Position numbers and translations under genes: made by a program
Part shown: positions 14,583 through 24,735 of the stretch, in pieces
Position numbering within the stretch: position 1 is the stretch's first letter
How the letters are laid out: each line of letters begins with the position of its first letter
Notes under the pieces: model-generated
The model's database searches: none
What the model was told of the DNA's origin: nothing
Seen by the model: the letters and a program-made list of their open reading frames with translations, nothing else
Assembly (NCBI RefSeq): GCF_019665785.1
Contig: NZ_CP081149.1
Span: 1,860,001 to 1,924,000, forward strand
Length of the DNA: 64,000 bases
Direction of reading: 5' to 3'
Source of the DNA: Deefgea piscis
GTDB taxonomy: Bacteria; Pseudomonadota; Gammaproteobacteria; Burkholderiales; Chitinibacteraceae

Positions 14583-15764
14583 ATGAAAAAAATATGGATC
14601 TGGTTGCGAAATTTATTTTGCAAGCCAGCGGCCAAAATTGGTCTGGGTGTTTTGGTGACGGTGGGTTTTATTGCCGGTATTTTGGCGTGGCAAGGCTTTA
14701 ATGCGGGGATGGCTGCCACCAATACCGAAGCCTTCTGTGTTAGCTGCCACACCATGCATCAAAACCAAGAAGAACTTAAAGAAACAGTGCATTGGAGCAA
14801 TCGCTCTGGCGTGCGGGCGCAGTGCTCTGATTGCCATGTGCCGCATGACTTTACCGACAAAATGGCGCGCAAGATTCAAGCCAGTGTTGAGGTTTGGTCG
14901 CACCTAACCGGCAAAATCGATACGCCAGAAAAATTTGAAGCCAACCGAGCTCGTTTGGCGCAAAACGAGTGGGATCGCTTTAAAGCCAATGGCTCAAAAG
15001 AATGCCGTACTTGCCATGACTACAACAGCATGGATTTTGAAAAAATGCGTGAAACATCGCGTGAAGCAATGCGCGGTGCGGCAGAGCGTAATCAAAGTTG
15101 TGTCGATTGCCATCAAGGGATTGCGCATAAAAAACCAGAAAAAACCGATGCGCGTAATCCAGCATTTGATGGCTTGATTCAAGCGGCTGGCAATGAGAGC
15201 GTTAAAGTCGGTGGCACTTACTTTAATGTGTATCCGCGTGAATTGTACTTGGATGAAGCCATGAGCAAAGTGGCGGGTAAGTTGGAAGTTGGTGCGCCAG
15301 TTAAAGTACTGCAAGAGAAAGGCGCTGCGCAGCAAGTTGAAGTTTCGGCTTGGCGTAAGAGCAAAGGCTTTGGCCGAGTTTGGTATGGCCATTTTGCTAA
15401 AAACATTACCGTTGCCACGCTCGAAAAAGCCGTCGCGCAAGACAAGCAATTGGTGAAAATTGCAGAAAGCAAAGAAGATCCAAATACCGGTTTGATTTGG
15501 CAAAAATCGTCAGCTACGTTCTGGATTAAAAAAGGTGAAGTGGTGGCGAGTACCGATCCAATCTGGTCGGTGGCCAAAGACAGTTACAAAAATAGCTGCA
15601 GTGTTTGCCATAAGCAGCCTGACGAAGCGCATTTTGATGCAAATACCTGGCCGGGGTTATTTGGTGGGATGGTCGGTTTTACTAGCATGGATAAAGATAC
15701 CCAAGGCTTGGTACTGAAATACCTACAAAATAATTCGTCAGATTTTAAAAAACCTAGCCACTAA
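14583..15764 (+). CDS. torC: TorC, membrane-anchored pentaheme c-type cytochrome
   Basis: The 393-residue protein has an N-terminal membrane anchor (about 15-38) and five CxxCH heme sites. Four lie in the NapC/NirT-like domain (CVSCH, CSDCH, CRTCH, CVDCH) and one is in the C-terminal domain (CSVCH, about residue 340). This is the TorC architecture. It passes electrons from menaquinol to the periplasmic reductase TorA. The ATG at 14583 is preferred over an upstream TTG because GGAT lies 6 nt before it. torA begins 12 nt after the stop. Confidence 0.94.
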   Translation: MKKIWIWLRNLFCKPAAKIGLGVLVTVGFIAGILAWQGFNAGMAATNTEAFCVSCHTMHQNQEELKETVHWSNRSGVRAQCSDCHVPHDFTDKMARKIQASVEVWSHLTGKIDTPEKFEANRARLAQNEWDRFKANGSKECRTCHDYNSMDFEKMRETSREAMRGAAERNQSCVDCHQGIAHKKPEKTDARNPAFDGLIQAAGNESVKVGGTYFNVYPRELYLDEAMSKVAGKLEVGAPVKVLQEKGAAQQVEVSAWRKSKGFGRVWYGHFAKNITVATLEKAVAQDKQLVKIAESKEDPNTGLIWQKSSATFWIKKGEVVASTDPIWSVAKDSYKNSCSVCHKQPDEAHFDANTWPGLFGGMVGFTSMDKDTQGLVLKYLQNNSSDFKKPSH

Positions 15765-15776
15765 TTGAATAAGCTC

Positions 15777-18266
15777 ATGACTCAGAACTCACGCCGTGTA
15801 TTTTTAAAGGGTTTGTCGCTGGCCACCGTGGCTGCGTTAGTAAGCCCTAGTTTATTACTCTCTCGCGAAAGCGAAGCCAAAGCGGCTGCCGTTACCGGCA
15901 GTGGCACCGATTGGAAAATCACCGGTTCGCACTGGGGCGCAATCCGTGCCCGTGTGGCTGGCGGTAAAGTGGTTGAAATCAAAGCCTTTGAATTTGATAA
16001 ATACCCCACCGAAATGATTCAAGGCATTATCGGCTTGATCTATAGCCCATCGCGGATTCGCTACCCGATGGTGCGTTTAGATTGGCTTAAAAATGGCCAT
16101 AAGAGTGACACCACCCAACGCGGGGACAATCGCTTTGTCCGTGTGACTTGGGATCAAGCTTTAGATCTGTTTTATTCCGAGCTTGAGCGGGTGCAAACCA
16201 GCTATGGTCCGTGGGCGATGCACACCGGTTTGGTCGGTTGGCGTCAGACTGGGCAATTTCATACCTGCGGCAATCATATGTTGCGGGCGATGAATATGCA
16301 CGGGCATACGATTTCCACCGCTGGGGATTACTCGACCGGTGCTGGGCAGGTAATTTTGCCATATGTACTCGGTTCAACCGAAGTGTATTCACAAGGCACT
16401 TCGTGGGAAGTCATCCTTAAAGAAAGTAAAACCGTTATTTTTTGGGCCAGTGATCCAGTTAAAAACTTGCAAGTGGGTTGGAATTGCGAAACGCATGAAT
16501 CTTTCGCCTACCTTGAGCAACTAAAAAACAAGATCGCCAAGAAAGAAATTCGCGTGATCAGCATTGATCCGGTGAAAAGCAAAACGCAAAACTATCTTGG
16601 CTGCGAAAAGCAATACGTCAATCCATTGACGGATGTGGCGTTGATGATGGGTTTGGCGCATACGCTGTATACCGAGAAACTGCATGACCAGCAATTCCTT
16701 GATGCGTATACCCTCGGTTTTGAGAAGTTCCTACCTTATCTATTAGGGCAAGGCACGGACAAAACGGCAAAAACGCCAGAATGGGCCGAGCAGATTTGCG
16801 GCGTCAAAGCGCAGCAAATTCGTGAATTAGCGCGCTTGATGGCCAGTGGCCGTACCCAGCTTATTTTTGGCTGGGCGGTGCAGCGTCAGGAGCATGGCGA
16901 GCAACCATATTGGATGGGCGCGGTGTTGGCGGCGATGTTGGGGCAAATTGGTTTGCCAGGCGGCGGGATTAGTTATGCCCATCACTACAGCTCGATTGGC
17001 GTGCCGTCTTCGGGCGCTGCAATGCCAGGTTCTTTCCCGTTGAATTTAGATCCGGGTAAAAAACCGAAATACACCAACACCGATTACAAAGGCTATAGCC
17101 AGATGATTCCGTGCGCTCGAGCGATCGACGCATTGCTAGACCCCGGTAAGGTGATTGATTACAACGGCCAGAAAGTTAAATTGCCGCCGTACAAAATGGC
17201 GATTTATAGCGGTTGCAATCAATGGCATCGTCAGCAAGACCGTAACAAGATGAAAAAAGCCTTCCATCGCCTTGAAACGGTGGTGGCGGTGGATTACACG
17301 TGGACGGCAACCTGCCGCTTTGCCGATATCGTCTTGCCAGCGTGTACGCAGTTCGAGCGTAACGACATTGACGCGTATGGTTCGTACAGTGGTCGTGGTG
17401 TGATTGCGATGCAAAAACTGGTTGATCCACTGTTTAGCTCTAAAACTGACTTTGAGATTTTCCGTGGCTTAACGCAGCGCTTTGGCCGCGACAAAGAATA
17501 CAGCCGCAATATGGATGAAATGCAGTGGTTGGAATTCTTGTACGAAAATTGTCGCAAGGAAAACGGCAGTAAATTCCCAATGCCGCCATTTAAAGAATTC
17601 TGGGCCAAAGGCTTTGTGTTATTCCCTGCGGGCAAACCATGGGTGCGCCATGCCGATTTCCGTGAAGACGCGGAAATCAACGCCTTGGGAACGCCATCGG
17701 GCTTTATTGAAATCTTTAGCCGGAAAATCGCTAGCTATAATTACGCCGATTGCCCGGGGCATCCGGTGTGGATGGAAAAAAGCGAGCGCTCACACGGCGG
17801 TCCGAATTCAAAACGCTTCCCGTTGTGGATGCAATCGGTTCACCCGGACAAACGCTTGCATTCGCAAATGTGTGACTCGGAACCGATGCGGGCAACGTAT
17901 GCGATTCAAGGGCGCGAGCCTTTGTTTATGAGTCCAGAGGACGCGCGACAACGTGGTATTAAACACGGCGATTTGGTTCGGGTGTTTAATGATCGTGGTC
18001 AAGCCTTGGTTGGCGCGCATGTTTCTAGTGATTTCCCCAAAGGCGTGGTGCGTTTGCAAGAGGGCGCTTGGTATGGTCCAACTGGGCCAGAAATCGGTGC
18101 ACTCGATACCTATGGTGACCCCAATACCATGACGCAAGACATTGGTACGTCGAGCTTGGCGCAGGCCATTAGTGCCAATACTTGCGTGGTTGAAGTTGAA
18201 AAATACAAAGGAAAAGCCCCCGCAGTGACTGCGTTTGGTGGCCCAACTGAGGTGATGCCTAAATGA
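15777..18266 (+). CDS. torA: TorA, periplasmic trimethylamine-N-oxide reductase (molybdopterin enzyme)
   Basis: The 829-residue protein begins [12 protein letters not shown], a twin-arginine signal (SRRVFLKG) for folded export. The body is a DMSO reductase-family molybdenum enzyme: [31 protein letters not shown] (Ser ligand region) and the C-terminal domain with [18 protein letters not shown]. An upstream TTG at 15765 is possible but has no better ribosome site. It reduces TMAO, or a related N- or S-oxide, at the end of the TorC chain. torD overlaps its stop by 4 nt, so enzyme and chaperone are made together. The exact substrate cannot be told from sequence by eye. Confidence 0.93.
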   Translation: MTQNSRRVFLKGLSLATVAALVSPSLLLSRESEAKAAAVTGSGTDWKITGSHWGAIRARVAGGKVVEIKAFEFDKYPTEMIQGIIGLIYSPSRIRYPMVRLDWLKNGHKSDTTQRGDNRFVRVTWDQALDLFYSELERVQTSYGPWAMHTGLVGWRQTGQFHTCGNHMLRAMNMHGHTISTAGDYSTGAGQVILPYVLGSTEVYSQGTSWEVILKESKTVIFWASDPVKNLQVGWNCETHESFAYLEQLKNKIAKKEIRVISIDPVKSKTQNYLGCEKQYVNPLTDVALMMGLAHTLYTEKLHDQQFLDAYTLGFEKFLPYLLGQGTDKTAKTPEWAEQICGVKAQQIRELARLMASGRTQLIFGWAVQRQEHGEQPYWMGAVLAAMLGQIGLPGGGISYAHHYSSIGVPSSGAAMPGSFPLNLDPGKKPKYTNTDYKGYSQMIPCARAIDALLDPGKVIDYNGQKVKLPPYKMAIYSGCNQWHRQQDRNKMKKAFHRLETVVAVDYTWTATCRFADIVLPACTQFERNDIDAYGSYSGRGVIAMQKLVDPLFSSKTDFEIFRGLTQRFGRDKEYSRNMDEMQWLEFLYENCRKENGSKFPMPPFKEFWAKGFVLFPAGKPWVRHADFREDAEINALGTPSGFIEIFSRKIASYNYADCPGHPVWMEKSERSHGGPNSKRFPLWMQSVHPDKRLHSQMCDSEPMRATYAIQGREPLFMSPEDARQRGIKHGDLVRVFNDRGQALVGAHVSSDFPKGVVRLQEGAWYGPTGPEIGALDTYGDPNTMTQDIGTSSLAQAISANTCVVEVEKYKGKAPAVTAFGGPTEVMPK

Positions 18267-18895
18267 ATGCCAGCACAGTAACACCGGAGCCAACAGAAGC
18301 GGCGCCAGCCGATCAACGCGCGGCTTTATACGCTTGGTTTGCGACGCTCTATGCGCGAGAATTGAGCGAGGCACAGCTACAGACTTGGTTTTCCGGTGCT
18401 GCTGAGCCGTTATTTGAGGTATTGGCGCAAGCTGGATTTGCCGCTGAAGTTCAGGATATGCAAGGCGCGATCAATGCTTTACGTGATCTGCCCGATGCCC
18501 AACTTGAATTGGCGGCCGATTACACCATGTGTTTTTTGTTAGACGTTAAAAGTAGTGCTTTGCCGTATGCGTCTTGCTATTTGGGCGAGCATAAAACGCT
18601 GTTTGGTCCAGAAGAAAAAGCCATGCGTGAAAAGCTAGAGCGCTACGCCCTAGGCTTAGATAGCAACTATCCTGAAGCGGCCGATCATTTGGCGATTCAG
18701 CTTGAGTTGTTGTCTTGGCTAGCGATGACCGGCAAAGCGCTGGACGAGCAAGACATGGTGGCGTCTTTGCTACGCTGGGTGCCAGAATTTAGCCAAAAAT
18801 GCCAAACGATCGTAACTCAAGTGGCGTTTTATCCGGCGCTAAGCCGTTTGTTATGTGGCATCTTGCAGGCTCAAGCAGATGCATCCTTGAAATAA
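18263..18895 (+). CDS. torD: TorD chaperone for TorA maturation
   Basis: The 210-residue all-helical protein shows TorD/DmsD features: [19 protein letters not shown] near the N-terminus, then [20 protein letters not shown]. TorD binds the TorA signal peptide and apo-enzyme until the molybdenum cofactor is inserted. Its ATG overlaps the torA stop (ATGA). A terminator 25 nt after the stop closes the operon. No torS/torT/torR sensor genes are in the window. Confidence 0.93.
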   Translation: MNASTVTPEPTEAAPADQRAALYAWFATLYARELSEAQLQTWFSGAAEPLFEVLAQAGFAAEVQDMQGAINALRDLPDAQLELAADYTMCFLLDVKSSALPYASCYLGEHKTLFGPEEKAMREKLERYALGLDSNYPEAADHLAIQLELLSWLAMTGKALDEQDMVASLLRWVPEFSQKCQTIVTQVAFYPALSRLLCGILQAQADASLK

Positions 18896-18920
18896 GTTAA
18901 GGCTGGATGCAGTACTAATA

Positions 18921-18950
18921 ATAAAAGGGCCGATGGCCCTTTTATTTTTG
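18921..18950 (+). terminator. Terminator of the tor operon
   Basis: ATAAAAGGGCC and GGCCCTTTTAT pair as an 11-bp stem with a 3-nt loop, followed by TTTT. Confidence 0.92.
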
Positions 18951-19047
18951 CTGACAATGATGAGCAGCAAACCCGTTGTCGCGTCTAAGGCTGTGCTAAG
19001 CTTGCTCGATTCAGTGTTGACATTGGGATTTTGAGGAGTATGCCGCT

Positions 19048-19824
19048 ATGCCATTAAAAAGCAAAAATATATTGCGAGTTGCTTCTTACAATATTCATAA
19101 AGGCATGTCACCGCTCAACCAGAATTTTGTATTGCATGGCGTGCGTCATGCTTTAAAAGCGCTTGATCCGGATATTGTTTTTTTGCAGGAAGTACAGGGT
19201 CTGCACCATGATTTAGCCAAAAAAATCCATACTTGGCCGCTGGATGCCCAGCACGTGTATTTGGCTGGCGATGCGCTATTTTCTGCTTACGGTAGTAATG
19301 CCCATTATTTACTCGGGCATCACGGCAATGCTTTGTTATCGCGGTTTCCAATTTTGCATCGCAGTAATCACGATTTAACTTTGCACCGGTTTGAGCAACG
19401 GGGTTTGTTGTATTGTCAGCTGGATTTACCGCATTGGACGCAGTCTTTGCATGCTTTTTGTGTGCATCTGAATTTACGTGCCTCGGATCGGCGTAAGCAA
19501 TTGCAATTGATGATTCGCGCCATTGCTGAGCAAGTGCCGCAAGACGCGCCGCTGGTGCTGGCGGGGGATTTTAACGATTGGCGCGGTGAAGTCAGCCAAG
19601 TGCTGCAATCTGAATTGGGCATGGACGAAGTTTTTCAGTCTTTGCATGGCGCGCATGCGCGCAGTTTTCCGGCCAGAATGCCGTTTTTCTCTTTAGATCG
19701 TATCTATACCCGTGGTTTTAGTATTGAGTCGGCCGAGGTTTTGCAAGGCGCGCCGTGGCGCAGTTTGTCGGACCACGCGCCTTTATTGGCCACATTATCT
19801 CTGGCTGGTGCTCCAAAGGTATGA
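19048..19824 (+). CDS. Endonuclease/exonuclease/phosphatase-fold protein
   Basis: The 258-residue protein has the EEP fold motifs: RVASYNIHKGMS, FLQEVQG (catalytic Glu), LAGDFNDWRGE and SLSDHAPLLATL (His-Asp pair). Such Mg-dependent enzymes cut nucleic acids or phosphoester lipids. Its stop overlaps the start of a cardiolipin synthase-like gene (ATGA), so it may belong to phospholipid metabolism, as in the YbhP-ClsB pairing of E. coli. GAGGAG lies 9 nt before the ATG at 19048. No signal peptide is seen. Confidence 0.88.
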   Translation: MPLKSKNILRVASYNIHKGMSPLNQNFVLHGVRHALKALDPDIVFLQEVQGLHHDLAKKIHTWPLDAQHVYLAGDALFSAYGSNAHYLLGHHGNALLSRFPILHRSNHDLTLHRFEQRGLLYCQLDLPHWTQSLHAFCVHLNLRASDRRKQLQLMIRAIAEQVPQDAPLVLAGDFNDWRGEVSQVLQSELGMDEVFQSLHGAHARSFPARMPFFSLDRIYTRGFSIESAEVLQGAPWRSLSDHAPLLATLSLAGAPKV

Positions 19825-20981
19825 CGCATTACTTGGACGGACATCAGCTGACTTTATTGCGTGATGGCTTAGAGTTTTTCCCTGCGCTGCTGTCAGCGAT
19901 TGATGCGGCTCAGTTTGAAATTCGCCTTGAAACGTATATTTTTGCGAGCGATGACATCGGCTTTGCGGTGGCCCGCGCGTTGATGCGCGCCGCCCAACGC
20001 GGCGTTCGAGTCGGCTTATTGCTTGATGGCTTTGGCGCTTATGCTTTTCCGGCCTCGCTGCGCCAAGAGATGCAGGACGCAGGGGTGCAAGTTTTGTTTT
20101 TTCGCCCCGAGGTGAGTCGTTTCGCGCTTAAGCGCTCACGTTTACGGCGCTTGCATCGCAAATTGTCTTGTTTTGATGGCCAGCTGGCGTTTATCGGCGG
20201 CATCAATATCATTAGCGACGATGATGGTCCCGGCATGGCGCCGCGCTACGATTATGCCGTTGCCGTCAAAGGGCCGGTGGTGCTGGAGATTGAGCAGGCC
20301 TTGCTGCGTGAGTGGCAGTACACCGCGTGGATGCAATTTAAAAAATCAATTTTTGCTCGTATACAGTGGCCATTGCCGACGGTAGCAGGGGATGCTAAAG
20401 CGCGCCTGGTGGTGCGAGATAATGCGCGCAATCGGCATGCAATTGAAAAAGCTTATTTGCAAGCGATTGAAGCGGCGCAATCAGAAATCATAATCGCCAA
20501 CGCTTATTTCTTACCCGGTCTGCGTTTACGCCAAGCTTTGATGCGCGCTGCTAAGCGCGGCGTGAAGGTGGTGCTGTTGCTACAAGACGAGCGTGATCAT
20601 GCCTTGCTGCAATACGCCAGCTGGGCGTATTACCGTGATTTATTGCACGCCGGCGTCGAGATTTATCAATATAAAAGCGGGTTTATGCATGCCAAAGTGG
20701 CGGTGATTGATCAGGTCTGGGCCACCGTGGGGTCAAGCAATATTGATCCATTTAGTTTATTGCTGGCGCGAGAGGCGAATCTTATTGTTGAGAATGCGTC
20801 TTTCGCGCAGCAGCTGCGGGCTGATTTGCAATACCGTTTGCAGCGTGATGCGCTGCTTATTTTGCCCGAGCATATACATCAAGCCAGTTATTTACGCCGA
20901 GCTGTGGTGTGGACTTGTTACGGTCTAGTTCGACTCTTGCTCGGGGTTTCGGGCTACGGTGGGCGAAAATATCTTGAATAA
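19821..20981 (+). CDS. clsB: Cardiolipin synthase B-like phospholipase D protein
   Basis: The 386-residue protein has two HKD motifs: HRKLSCFDGQLAFIGGIN (about 130) and HAKVAVIDQVWATVGSSNID (about 290). This is the phospholipase D arrangement of ClsB/YbhO. It would join phosphatidyl groups to make cardiolipin at the inner membrane. The ATG at 19821 is chosen because it overlaps the upstream stop as ATGA and starts MTHYLDGHQLTLLRDG like relatives. The upstream EEP-fold gene is the E. coli ybhP counterpart, which strengthens the call. Confidence 0.88.
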   Translation: MTHYLDGHQLTLLRDGLEFFPALLSAIDAAQFEIRLETYIFASDDIGFAVARALMRAAQRGVRVGLLLDGFGAYAFPASLRQEMQDAGVQVLFFRPEVSRFALKRSRLRRLHRKLSCFDGQLAFIGGINIISDDDGPGMAPRYDYAVAVKGPVVLEIEQALLREWQYTAWMQFKKSIFARIQWPLPTVAGDAKARLVVRDNARNRHAIEKAYLQAIEAAQSEIIIANAYFLPGLRLRQALMRAAKRGVKVVLLLQDERDHALLQYASWAYYRDLLHAGVEIYQYKSGFMHAKVAVIDQVWATVGSSNIDPFSLLLAREANLIVENASFAQQLRADLQYRLQRDALLILPEHIHQASYLRRAVVWTCYGLVRLLLGVSGYGGRKYLE

Positions 20982-21231
20982 TTTCGTTTTTGTTGGCGTA
21001 AAAGCGCCAATCAATGTGCCGAGCTCGGGTTGCTGGCGCTACCTTATTGATGGTTTGGCTGACATATTAAGTCGAGCTGGTACACATCGACGCTGGCGTA
21101 AGGTGATGCGTGTAAGTAATTGATCGCATCACGTTAAAGCGCAGGTGAAGTTTGAATTTTTCAGTAAACAGCGTTGGGCGTACTCGGTAGCTTTGGTAGA
21201 ATGACGGACTAAATCCAATTACGAGCCCTTT

Positions 21232-22623
21232 ATGATCACTTTGTACAATACCTTGGCCCGCGAGAAGCAGGAATTTAAACCGATGACGCCCGGCATTGTG
21301 AACATGTATGTTTGCGGGATGACGGTTTACGATTATTGCCATATTGGCCATGCGCGGATGGTGGTGGTGTTTGACGTTATCACGCGTTGGTTTCGTGAGT
21401 CGGGTTACCAAGTGAATTATGTGCGTAATATCACCGATATTGATGACAAAATCATTCGCCGTGCCGCAGAAAATGGCGAGTCGATTCATGCGCTCACCGA
21501 GCGCTTTATTGCCGCGATGAATGAAGACTTTGCTGCGCTGGGGATTATTCGCCCAGATCATGAGCCCCGTGCCACTGAGCATATTCATGGCATGCAGTCG
21601 ATTATTGGCCAGTTGTTTGATCGTGGTTTGGCGTATTCAGCGCCCAATGGCGATGTGTATTATTCGGTGCGCAAATTTCAAGGTTACGGCAAATTATCGC
21701 GTAAAAATTTAGATGATCAGCGTGCCGGTGAGCGCGTCGATATTGACGAAAATAAGCAAGATCCAGCGGATTTTGTGTTGTGGAAAAGCGCTAAAGCTGA
21801 AGAACCTAAGGAAGTGAAGTGGGCTTCACCGTGGGGTAGCGGTCGGCCCGGTTGGCATATTGAATGCTCGGCAATGAGCTGCCACCATTTGGGCGAGCAG
21901 TTTGATATTCATGGCGGTGGTGAGGATTTACAGTTTCCGCATCATGAAAATGAAATCGCCCAATCGGAGGGTGCGCACGGCCATCCTTATGTTAATTACT
22001 GGCTGCATAATGGATTTATCAATGTTGATAATGAAAAAATGTCGAAAAGCCTTGGTAATTTTTTCATTATTCGTGACGTTTTGGCGCAATACGACGCTGA
22101 AGTTTTGCGCTTCTTTATTTTGCGCGCGCATTATCGCAGCCCACTCAATTACAGCGACGCGCATTTAGACGATGCTAAAAATGCCTTAACGCGTTTATAC
22201 ACCACGCTAAAGTCGATCCCTGCTCAAACCGTATCCATTGATTGGTCACACCCGATGGCGGCGCGTTTTAAAGCGGCGATGGATGATGATTTTGCCACCA
22301 CCGAAGCGGTGGCGGTGTTGTTTGAATTGGCCTTGCAAGCCAATAAACACGGCGCTACTGAGCAAGGTATTGCTGCGGCGAGTTTGTTAAAAGCGTTGGC
22401 CAATGTGCTGGGTTTATTGCAGCGCGATCCAGAAGCGTATTTGCAAGCGGGTAGCAGCGATAGTATTTGGCAAGCGGAGCAAATCGAAGCGGCAATCGCG
22501 GCGCGTAAAGCGGCGCGGGCGGCCAAAAATTGGGCCGAATCGGATCGAATTCGGGATGAATTGGCCGCGGCTGGGATTGTGCTGGAAGATACGGCGCAAG
22601 GCACTGGCTGGCGTCGAGAGTAA
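21232..22623 (+). CDS. cysS: Cysteinyl-tRNA synthetase
   Basis: The 463-residue class I synthetase has the zinc/cysteine motif [10 protein letters not shown], the HIGH motif in YCHIGHARM, zinc ligands in the CSAMS and HHENE regions and the KMSKS motif in [11 protein letters not shown]. It charges tRNA-Cys in the cytoplasm. The length equals E. coli CysS (461). It is a single gene followed by two hairpins. Confidence 0.98.
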   Translation: MITLYNTLAREKQEFKPMTPGIVNMYVCGMTVYDYCHIGHARMVVVFDVITRWFRESGYQVNYVRNITDIDDKIIRRAAENGESIHALTERFIAAMNEDFAALGIIRPDHEPRATEHIHGMQSIIGQLFDRGLAYSAPNGDVYYSVRKFQGYGKLSRKNLDDQRAGERVDIDENKQDPADFVLWKSAKAEEPKEVKWASPWGSGRPGWHIECSAMSCHHLGEQFDIHGGGEDLQFPHHENEIAQSEGAHGHPYVNYWLHNGFINVDNEKMSKSLGNFFIIRDVLAQYDAEVLRFFILRAHYRSPLNYSDAHLDDAKNALTRLYTTLKSIPAQTVSIDWSHPMAARFKAAMDDDFATTEAVAVLFELALQANKHGATEQGIAAASLLKALANVLGLLQRDPEAYLQAGSSDSIWQAEQIEAAIAARKAARAAKNWAESDRIRDELAAAGIVLEDTAQGTGWRRE

Positions 22624-22633
22624 TCTTGGTAGT

Positions 22634-22660
22634 GCTGGCGCGGTAAATGACCGCGCCAGC
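22634..22660. other. Hairpin immediately downstream of cysS
   Basis: GCTGGCGCGGT and ACCGCGCCAGC form a perfect 11-bp GC-rich stem with a 5-nt loop 11 nt past the cysS stop. No T-run follows, so it may protect the mRNA 3' end or act with the terminator below. Confidence 0.65.
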
Positions 22661-22682
22661 CCACAAACTGATTTAAAGTGAT

Positions 22683-22718
22683 TGATCGCCAGGTAACACT
22701 TGGCGATCATTTTTTTTT
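22683..22718 (+). terminator. Terminator of cysS
   Basis: TGATCGCCA and TGGCGATCA pair around a 9-nt loop and are followed by nine T. Confidence 0.9.
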
Positions 22719-22832
22719 GCAAAGGTCTGTTGTTTCAAGAAATCGTGACTAGCTAGGCCGTTCAATGCGAGCCGCATTGAACGATTGGCTTGAATAAAAG
22801 ACGCAACACCCATTTTGAGGTCGCTATTAATC

Positions 22833-24650
22833 ATGAGCATCCAATACAAAATTACCCCCCACTCTAACGCCGCGCATTTGTTTGCGGTTGAACTAACGAT
22901 TGAGCAGCCTGATGCGGCAGGGCAGATCGTGCATTTGCCAAGCTGGATTCCGGGTAGTTATTTGCTGCGTGAATTTGCCAAACATATCGTCAGTATTGCA
23001 GCCGAGTCGGCCGGTGTTCGCGTGCCGCTAACGAAGTTGGACAAATCGAGCTGGCAGGCGGCTGTGGTTACAGCGCCGTTGCGGGTGACGTATCAAGTGT
23101 ATGCCTTTGATTTATCGGTACGTGGTGCGTATTTGGATCATGAACGCGGCTTTTTTAATGGCACTAGCGTTTTCTTAGCTGTGGCAGGGCAAGAAGATCA
23201 ATCCTGCAGCTTAACGATTGTTCCGAGCCAGAACAGCGCTTGGAAAGTGGCAACCAGTCTGCCTGCGCAGCAGGTCGATGCTGCTGGTTTTGGTCAGTAT
23301 CTGGCGCAAAACTATGATGATCTGATTGATCATCCGGTTGAAATGAGTGATTTTTCTCAAGTCGAATTTATTGCGGCAGGGGTGCCGCATCGCATGGTGA
23401 TTGCGGGGCGACATCAAGCCGATTTACCGCGCTTGGCGCAAGATTTACAAAAAATCTGCGAGTATCAAATTCAATTTTTCGGTAGTCCAGCGCCATTTAA
23501 AGATTATTTATTTCTGACTCTGGCGGTGGGCGAAGGCTACGGCGGTTTAGAGCATCGCGCATCGACGGCTTTAATTTGCAATCGCAGTGACCTGCCTAGG
23601 GCGCATGAGGTAGAGGTTAAATCGGGCTATCGGCAATTTTTGGGCTTATGCAGCCATGAATATTTTCATAGCTGGAATGTGAAGCGCATTAAACCCGCCG
23701 CTTATGCGCCGTATGACTTAAGCCAAGAGAATTATTCGCGGCTATTGTGGGCGTTTGAGGGTGTTACCTCGTATTACGATGATTTATGTTTGCTGCGCGC
23801 TGGGGTGATTACAGAGCAGGCCTATTTGGACTTATTGTCGCAAACCATAAGCAGTGTTGAGCGGGGGTATGGCCGTCTAGTGCAGAATCTAGAAGACGCC
23901 AGCTTTGATACCTGGATTAAGTATTATCGACCAGATGAAAACAGCCCCAATGCGCTAGTGAGTTATTACACCAAAGGCGCGCTGTTTGCACTGTGCCTAG
24001 ATTTAACCATCCGCCAAGCTACCCAACAGCAAAAATCGTTGGATGATGTGATGCGTGCATTGTGGCAAGAGTATGGCATGACCTTCGAGACCGCTGGCCG
24101 CGGGATTGCCGAAACCGAGTGGGAAGCTTTGGCCCAACGGGTAACCGGTGTTGATTTGTCAGATTTATTTGAACTGGGCTTACGCTCAACTGCGCCGCTG
24201 CCATTGCAAGCATTGCTCGCCGATTTAGATATTGTCTGGCAACAAAGGGCGGCTGATTCTGCGCAAGATCGGGGTGGGTGGCTAGCACAACCGGCCGCGC
24301 CCAAGTTGAGTCTATGTGCTAAGACGGCAAGTGATGCGATGGGGGTGAAGTTGCTCAATGTGATGACGGCCGGTGCCGCAGAACAAGCGGGCTTGGCGGC
24401 GGGGGACGTGCTGGTGGCGATTGATGGCTTGCGAGTGAACGCCAGTCAATTTGACGCCATGCTGGCTACTGCCGCGCAAGGCGCTGACTTGCCGGTGCGC
24501 TCGCTTGAAGTTCATGCCTTTCGCCGTGATGTGCTGTTTAGGTGCCAAGTAACGCCACAATGGGCGGCTTTGGATACCATTGGTTTACAGGCAAACCCAG
24601 TAGAAAACCTAGGCAAATCGAAAGCTAGAAGAAAGTGGTTGATTGGTTAG
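22833..24650 (+). CDS. M61-family metallopeptidase with PDZ domain
   Basis: The 605-residue protein has the M61 (glycyl aminopeptidase) layout. An N-terminal beta domain (LPSWIPGSYLLREFAKHI) leads to the catalytic domain with HEYFHSWNVKRIKP (HExxH at about 275-279) and the downstream Glu in WAFEGVTSYYDD. A PDZ domain lies near the C-terminus (about 500-580, AGAAEQAGLAAGDVLVAIDG). No signal peptide is apparent. The family includes enzymes that remove N-terminal Gly or Ala; the role here is not known. A GAGG ribosome site lies 12 nt before the ATG at 22833; an upstream in-frame start at 22815 is less likely. Confidence 0.9.
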   Translation: MSIQYKITPHSNAAHLFAVELTIEQPDAAGQIVHLPSWIPGSYLLREFAKHIVSIAAESAGVRVPLTKLDKSSWQAAVVTAPLRVTYQVYAFDLSVRGAYLDHERGFFNGTSVFLAVAGQEDQSCSLTIVPSQNSAWKVATSLPAQQVDAAGFGQYLAQNYDDLIDHPVEMSDFSQVEFIAAGVPHRMVIAGRHQADLPRLAQDLQKICEYQIQFFGSPAPFKDYLFLTLAVGEGYGGLEHRASTALICNRSDLPRAHEVEVKSGYRQFLGLCSHEYFHSWNVKRIKPAAYAPYDLSQENYSRLLWAFEGVTSYYDDLCLLRAGVITEQAYLDLLSQTISSVERGYGRLVQNLEDASFDTWIKYYRPDENSPNALVSYYTKGALFALCLDLTIRQATQQQKSLDDVMRALWQEYGMTFETAGRGIAETEWEALAQRVTGVDLSDLFELGLRSTAPLPLQALLADLDIVWQQRAADSAQDRGGWLAQPAAPKLSLCAKTASDAMGVKLLNVMTAGAAEQAGLAAGDVLVAIDGLRVNASQFDAMLATAAQGADLPVRSLEVHAFRRDVLFRCQVTPQWAALDTIGLQANPVENLGKSKARRKWLIG

Positions 24651-24735
24651 ATTTCACGTAACTTTCTTTGCGCGCCGCAGCAAATCGGTCTATTACTTAA
24701 ACTCGATGAATGTAAATTGAGTTTGAGGCGCCATT

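Noticed and set aside
20993..21010. Short hairpin TTGGCG/CGCCAA after the cardiolipin synthase-like gene
   Set aside because: Only 6 bp with no following T-run, too weak to call a terminator.
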